From CAVQCA01 sp963763115 (lineage in GTDB: Bacteria; Pseudomonadota; Gammaproteobacteria; UBA9214), in assembly GCA_963763115.1 (NCBI GenBank), contig CAVXNM010000031.1, forward strand, positions 1 to 64,000: a DNA stretch of 64,000 bases. Direction: 5' to 3'. Made by a program: the position numbers and the translations under genes. The notes beneath the pieces were generated by a model, which worked only from the letters and a program-made list of their open reading frames with translations, made no database searches and had not been told where the DNA came from. Of this stretch, positions 60,620 to 64,000 are shown in pieces (the first letter of the stretch is position 1; every line of letters begins with the position of its first letter).

Positions 60620-61411
60620 ATGCGCGGTATGATCGAGAAACTCGGCGAGGAATTCCTGTATCTGCTGGAGAATTCGGGCCGGATGGGCATTTTTTTCGCC
60701 ACGACCCTGGTCAATATCCTCAAACCGCCCTACACCCCCTACCCCGTTATCCGGCAAATCTACTTCATCGGCGCCCGCTCTATCATCGTCATTCTGGTCA
60801 CCGGTCTGTTTACCGGTATGGTGCTTGGATTGCAGGGCTATCATAACCTGAAGAAATTTGGTTCGGAGGAACTGCTCGGTTCAGCAGTCGCGCTCAGCCT
60901 GATTCAGGAACTGGGGCCGGTGCTCACGGCGCTGATGGTGATCGGTCGTGCCGGATCGGCTATCTGTGCGGAAATCGGCATCATGCGCAATTCGGAACAG
61001 ATCGATGCGCTGGAATGCATGGCGATCGATCCCTACAAGTTCCTCATCGCACCCAAGTTTATCGCCGCACTGATCTCGCTGCCGGCGCTAACCTTCATCT
61101 TCAATATCCTTGGCATCGTGGGCGGGTATATCGCCGGAGTGGTCTTTCTGGGCGTTGCGAAAGGCGCCTACTTCCAGGGCATGTATGACAGCGTGGAATG
61201 GACGGATATCCGCCTGTGTGCCATCAAGTCCATGATTTTCGGCATCCTCATCGTCTGGATCGCCGCTTTCAAGGGCTTTTTCCTGCACCTGAACCGCGGC
61301 GGCGTGTTCGGCGCCGAGGGGGTAAGCCGCATCACAACCGATGCCGTGGTGCTCGCCTCGGTCACCATCCTCGTCTGGGACTACCTGATCGGATCACTGG
61401 TGCTGTCATGA
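60620..61411 (+). CDS. mlaE: Mla phospholipid transport permease MlaE
   Basis: Inner-membrane permease of the MlaFEDB phospholipid transporter, 263 residues. The typical region VLTALMVIGRAGSAICAEIG and EQIDALECMAIDPYKFLIAPK are present (about 100-145), followed by five hydrophobic segments. The start at 60620 has no clear ribosome site; ATG at 60629 is an alternative. A 95-base gap after the STAS gene contains a 21-codon ATG frame (60521-60586) overlapping the STAS stop. First of four mla genes in one operon. Confidence 0.92.
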   Translation: MRGMIEKLGEEFLYLLENSGRMGIFFATTLVNILKPPYTPYPVIRQIYFIGARSIIVILVTGLFTGMVLGLQGYHNLKKFGSEELLGSAVALSLIQELGPVLTALMVIGRAGSAICAEIGIMRNSEQIDALECMAIDPYKFLIAPKFIAALISLPALTFIFNILGIVGGYIAGVVFLGVAKGAYFQGMYDSVEWTDIRLCAIKSMIFGILIVWIAAFKGFFLHLNRGGVFGAEGVSRITTDAVVLASVTILVWDYLIGSLVLS

Positions 61412-61457
61412 GCAGACCACCGGCGTGCCTCAGAGAGAGGACAACTCGGAGCCTCTA

Positions 61458-61904
61458 ATGAAAAAAATGAATCTGGAAATGATCGTGGGACTCTTTCTGC
61501 TGACGGGTTTCGCCAGCTTTTCCTTTATTGCCATCAAGATGGGCGATATCAGCCTGTTCATGGAGGATTCATACCCCGTGTCGGCGCGTTTTGTTTCCAT
61601 CAGCGGGCTCAAGGAGGGCGCGGTCGTCGAGCTTGCCGGCGTGAAGGTGGGCAAGGTATCCAGCATCGCGCTCGACGGGGGAGATTACGAGGCCGTGGTC
61701 CACATGGATATCAGCAAGGCTGTCCGCCTCAGCGATGACAGCATTGCATCGATCAGGACAGCCGGTATTATTGGCGATCGCTTCATCAAGCTAACTCCCG
61801 GCGGGTCGGAGGAATATCTGGGCCCGGGTGACGAGATCCAGGAAACCGAATCCGCCATCAGCCTGGAAGAACTGGTCAGCAAGTACATCTTCGAGAAAGA
61901 ATAA
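61458..61904 (+). CDS. mlaD: Mla transporter MCE-domain protein MlaD
   Basis: A 148-residue inner-membrane-anchored MCE protein forming a hexameric ring over MlaE. N-terminal membrane helix (about 8-28, IVGLFLLTGFASFSFIAI), then the MCE domain (about 35-120) with SISGLKEGAVVELAGVKVGK and IRTAGIIGDRFIKLTPGGSE. I use the ATG at 61458 with GGAG 5-8 bases upstream; the frame opens at 61425. Gap of 46 bases after mlaE. Confidence 0.9.
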   Translation: MKKMNLEMIVGLFLLTGFASFSFIAIKMGDISLFMEDSYPVSARFVSISGLKEGAVVELAGVKVGKVSSIALDGGDYEAVVHMDISKAVRLSDDSIASIRTAGIIGDRFIKLTPGGSEEYLGPGDEIQETESAISLEELVSKYIFEKE

Positions 61905-61924
61905 GCGTGTTCACAGGGAAATAC

Positions 61925-62692
61925 ATGAAAAAACTGCTCATCCTGCTGCTGGTGCTGGCCTACCCTCCGGGCGGTGTCTGCCTGGACCTGGGTTCCGGTG
62001 CCGTTGAGGCAACCAAGACGGATGCGGCCGCGGACACGCAGCAAGATGAAGAGGAGATGTTTCCGTTTGATGACGAGGAGGAGCAGTACCACGTATCCGA
62101 CCCCATCGAGCCCGTGAATCGCGGCATCTTCTGGTTTAACGACAAACTGTATTTTTATCTCATCAAACCGGTTGCCCGGGGCTACCGGTGGGCCGTGCCC
62201 GAACCCTGGCGGGTAGCCGTACAGAATGTCTTTTCCAACCTTGCATCGCCAGTCCGCATTATCAATGCCGGCCTCCAGGGTAAATTCCCGGACGCCGGTA
62301 ATGAGATTACCCGTTTCTTCGTCAACACGACTCTCGGAATCGGCGGCCTGTTCGATACGGCCAGGGATAATTTCGACATAAGAAAACACGACGAAGATAC
62401 AGGCCAGACGCTTGGACACTACGGCATCGGACCGGGTTTCTATCTGGTGCTGCCGATCCTGGGACCCTCGGATGTCAGGGATGCGATCGGCACCTTTGCC
62501 GATGCACGTATGAATCTGGTCTACTACCTGTTCGACGGCTGGACCTACTATGAGGTCAAGGGCTATGAGAAGATCAATGACCTGTCGCTGGACAAGGATA
62601 CCTATGAGAGCATCAAGAAAGAGGCACTGGATCCCTATCTGTTCGTACGGGATGCCTACATGCAGTACCGCGCTAACAAGGTCAGGAACTGA
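61925..62692 (+). CDS. mlaA: Phospholipid-binding protein MlaA (VacJ)
   Basis: An outer-membrane-associated VacJ/MlaA protein, 255 residues, removing mislocalised phospholipids from the outer leaflet. Family blocks: YHVSDPIEPVNRGIFWFNDK (about 53-72), PVRIINAGLQGKFPDAGNEI, FVNTTLGIGGLFDTARD and TGQTLGHYGIGPGFYLVLP. The signal sequence ends with GGVCLD; the Cys follows an unusual lipobox, so lipidation is uncertain. Start ATG 61925 has AGGGA upstream; a GTG at 61907 is alternative. An acidic stretch (DEEEM...DDEEEQ) precedes the core. Confidence 0.92.
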   Translation: MKKLLILLLVLAYPPGGVCLDLGSGAVEATKTDAAADTQQDEEEMFPFDDEEEQYHVSDPIEPVNRGIFWFNDKLYFYLIKPVARGYRWAVPEPWRVAVQNVFSNLASPVRIINAGLQGKFPDAGNEITRFFVNTTLGIGGLFDTARDNFDIRKHDEDTGQTLGHYGIGPGFYLVLPILGPSDVRDAIGTFADARMNLVYYLFDGWTYYEVKGYEKINDLSLDKDTYESIKKEALDPYLFVRDAYMQYRANKVRN

Positions 62693-62742
62693 CCATGGGG
62701 ACGGCATTACCTGAATCCGGAATATGCCGTAAGGAGAGTGTG

Positions 62743-63345
62743 ATGGTGTTGAAGCGGTTTGTTGCGCCGATACTGTTCGGTTTTATGATGTTCCTGGCAA
62801 ACACGGCATTCACCGCCGGCAACGCCACCGATTCGGTACACATGTCGGTCGATGCCATCATCGGCATACTCAAGGATGCCGATCTGGATAAACCGGCAAA
62901 ACGCGAGAAGCTACGGGTGGTGATTTCCGAGCGTTTTGATTTCCACGCCATGTCCCAGCGCACCCTCGCCACCAACTGGAGAAAGGCATCAAAGGAGGAG
63001 CAGCAACGGTTCGTTGAACTGTTTGCCGAACTCATTCAGAACACCTATATCGGCCGGGTAGAGGCCTACACCAATGAAGAGGTGAAATATCCCGGTGAGA
63101 AGATTACAAATGATCGCGCCGTGGTGGATACCCTGATCGTTACCAGCAACGCGGAAATACCTGTCACTTACAAGCTCTACCTGAAGGATGGCCGGTGGCT
63201 GGTCTATGACGTCAACATCGAGGGCGTGAGTCTGATCAGCAACTACCGCAATTCGTACCAGGAGATCGTAAAGCGGGAAGGCTTCGCAGGCCTGCTGGCC
63301 AAGATGGAAGAAAAAGTAAAAGAACTCGCCAACGCGCCATCCTAG
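62743..63345 (+). CDS. mlaC: Periplasmic phospholipid-binding protein MlaC
   Basis: A 200-residue exported MlaC/Ttg2D-family carrier shuttling phospholipids between MlaA and MlaD. Signal peptide about 1-25 (FMMFLANTAFTAG). Core blocks: RVVISERFDFHAMSQRTLA-like (VVISERFDFHAMSQRTLAT), FVELFAELIQNTYIGRVEAY and GRWLVYDVNIEGVSLISNYR (about 150-169). AAGGAGAG precedes the ATG at 62743. Its stop TAG shares CTAG (63342-63345) with the convergent mlaF stop. Confidence 0.92.
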   Translation: MVLKRFVAPILFGFMMFLANTAFTAGNATDSVHMSVDAIIGILKDADLDKPAKREKLRVVISERFDFHAMSQRTLATNWRKASKEEQQRFVELFAELIQNTYIGRVEAYTNEEVKYPGEKITNDRAVVDTLIVTSNAEIPVTYKLYLKDGRWLVYDVNIEGVSLISNYRNSYQEIVKREGFAGLLAKMEEKVKELANAPS

Positions 63346-64000
63346 TAATGCCGCTGACTGCGGTCAGCGGTGAGCCTTGAGAGGTAATCCTCCGCATTTA
63401 CCGGCTCCTCCCGGGGACGGCGGTTAAGCATGTCCTGGATGGTTTCGTCCGTACTGTTGCGGATCTCGTCAACCGTACCTGTCAGAAGCACGCGCCCGTC
63501 CCCCATGACTGTGATCCTGTCGGCAATCTTGAGCGCGCTTTCGAGTTCATGGGTCACCACAACGATAGTGATGCTCATGGCCTCCTTGAGACGCAGAATC
63601 AGGCTGTCCAGCTCGGCCGAAACGACCGGATCGAGTCCAGCGGACGGCTCATCGAAGAACAGCAGACTCGGATCCATGATGATCGACCGTGCCAGCGCCG
63701 CTCGTTTCAGCATGCCGCCGGATAGCTCGGAGGGCATGAGATTCTCGAAACCGGCCAGATTGACCACCTCGAGTTTCATGCGCGTCATGATGCGTATCGT
63801 CTTCTCGTCGAGTCGCGTATGGAAGCGCAGGGGCAGTTCGATGTTCTCGGCAACGCTCAGGGAGCCCAGCAAGGCCCCGCCCTGGAATGCCACGCCCATT
63901 TTGCGGCGCAGTTCAAAAAGTTCGCGCCTGCCGATGTGTGTGACGTCCTTTCCCAGAATACGGATATGCCCGGAGGTGGGTCGATTCAGGCCCAGCAGAT
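63342..64000 (-). CDS. mlaF: ATP-binding protein MlaF (5' end beyond the window)
   Basis: ABC ATPase of the Mla transporter, convergent with mlaC, reading to the window edge so the N-terminus with Walker A is missing. Visible: Q-loop VAFQGGALLGSLSVAENI, signature ELSGGMLKRAALARSI, Walker B SLLFFDEPSAGLDPVVSAEL and the switch histidine VVTHELESALKIADR. The C-terminus ends PREEPVNAEDYLSRLTADRS. The sequence before 63899 reads GRRELFELRRKMG in frame, confirming the open end. It is on the opposite strand to mlaEDAC, unusual for the system. Confidence 0.9.
   Translation of the reverse strand, partial: LLGLNRPTSGHIRILGKDVTHIGRRELFELRRKMGVAFQGGALLGSLSVAENIELPLRFHTRLDEKTIRIMTRMKLEVVNLAGFENLMPSELSGGMLKRAALARSIIMDPSLLFFDEPSAGLDPVVSAELDSLILRLKEAMSITIVVVTHELESALKIADRITVMGDGRVLLTGTVDEIRNSTDETIQDMLNRRPREEPVNAEDYLSRLTADRSQRHY

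Overview
The window reads as chromosomal DNA of a GC-rich gammaproteobacterium. Evidence is the RecC-RecB-RecD operon, Mla lipid-transport genes, YbiT-type ABC-F ATPase, YgiQ, an AcrAB-type RND pair, a bufferin (BufABC) operon and a DsrC/TusE-family protein. A relative of sulfur-oxidising Chromatiales is a plausible but unproven guess. I see no rRNA, tRNA, CRISPR array or phage.

Layout. 0.2-4.4 kb: ergothioneine genes egtB-egtD, then a convergent YbiT-like ABC-F gene. 4.7-9.2 kb: an IclR regulator divergent from a phosphoketolase/transketolase-like TPP enzyme and a four-carbon acid sugar kinase (DUF1537), with two copies of a palindromic operator between them. 9.4-15 kb: a cold-shock gene with long leader and terminator, an M48-like protein that has lost its HExxH motif, a decayed asmA pseudogene and a BASS-family transporter. 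15-22 kb: transglutaminase and DUF2126 genes (divergent), 3-methyladenine DNA glycosylase, and a DeCLIC-like pentameric ligand-gated channel. 22-26.6 kb: RND efflux adaptor and pump (pump frameshifted). 26.8-30 kb: minus-strand bufA-bufB-bufC followed by a SpoIIAA-like gene and a dual-specificity phosphatase. 30-35 kb: Lrp/AsnC regulator, a cysteine-poor DsrC relative, several small proteins, a SPOR-domain protein and a MITE-like element. 35-50 kb: a long minus-strand DNA-repair block, transcribed yhaO-like, yhaN-like, recC, recB, recD, then a WYL regulator. 50-51.2 kb: an IS1595-family insertion. 51.4-58.4 kb: YgiQ radical SAM protein, small genes, an AraC regulator, a nested inverted repeat, a tandem universal stress protein and a TIGR03790-family protein. 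58.4-64 kb: a GAF-SpoIIE phosphatase fused to a histidine-kinase-like ATPase, a STAS protein, then mlaE-mlaD-mlaA-mlaC, meeting a convergent mlaF cut by the window end.

How genes may work together. The most interesting inference is that the phosphatase/kinase fusion and its STAS partner form a partner-switching module placed where MlaB would be expected, so that phospholipid transport could be controlled by reversible phosphorylation. The phosphoketolase-like enzyme plus sugar-acid kinase looks like an uncharacterised two-gene catabolic unit. Several otherwise intact genes (RND pump, recB, yhaN-like, probably yhaO-like) carry single-base indels, three or four of them in short homopolymers. 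They look more like assembly errors than biology, whereas the asmA gene, with several independent stops, looks genuinely dead.
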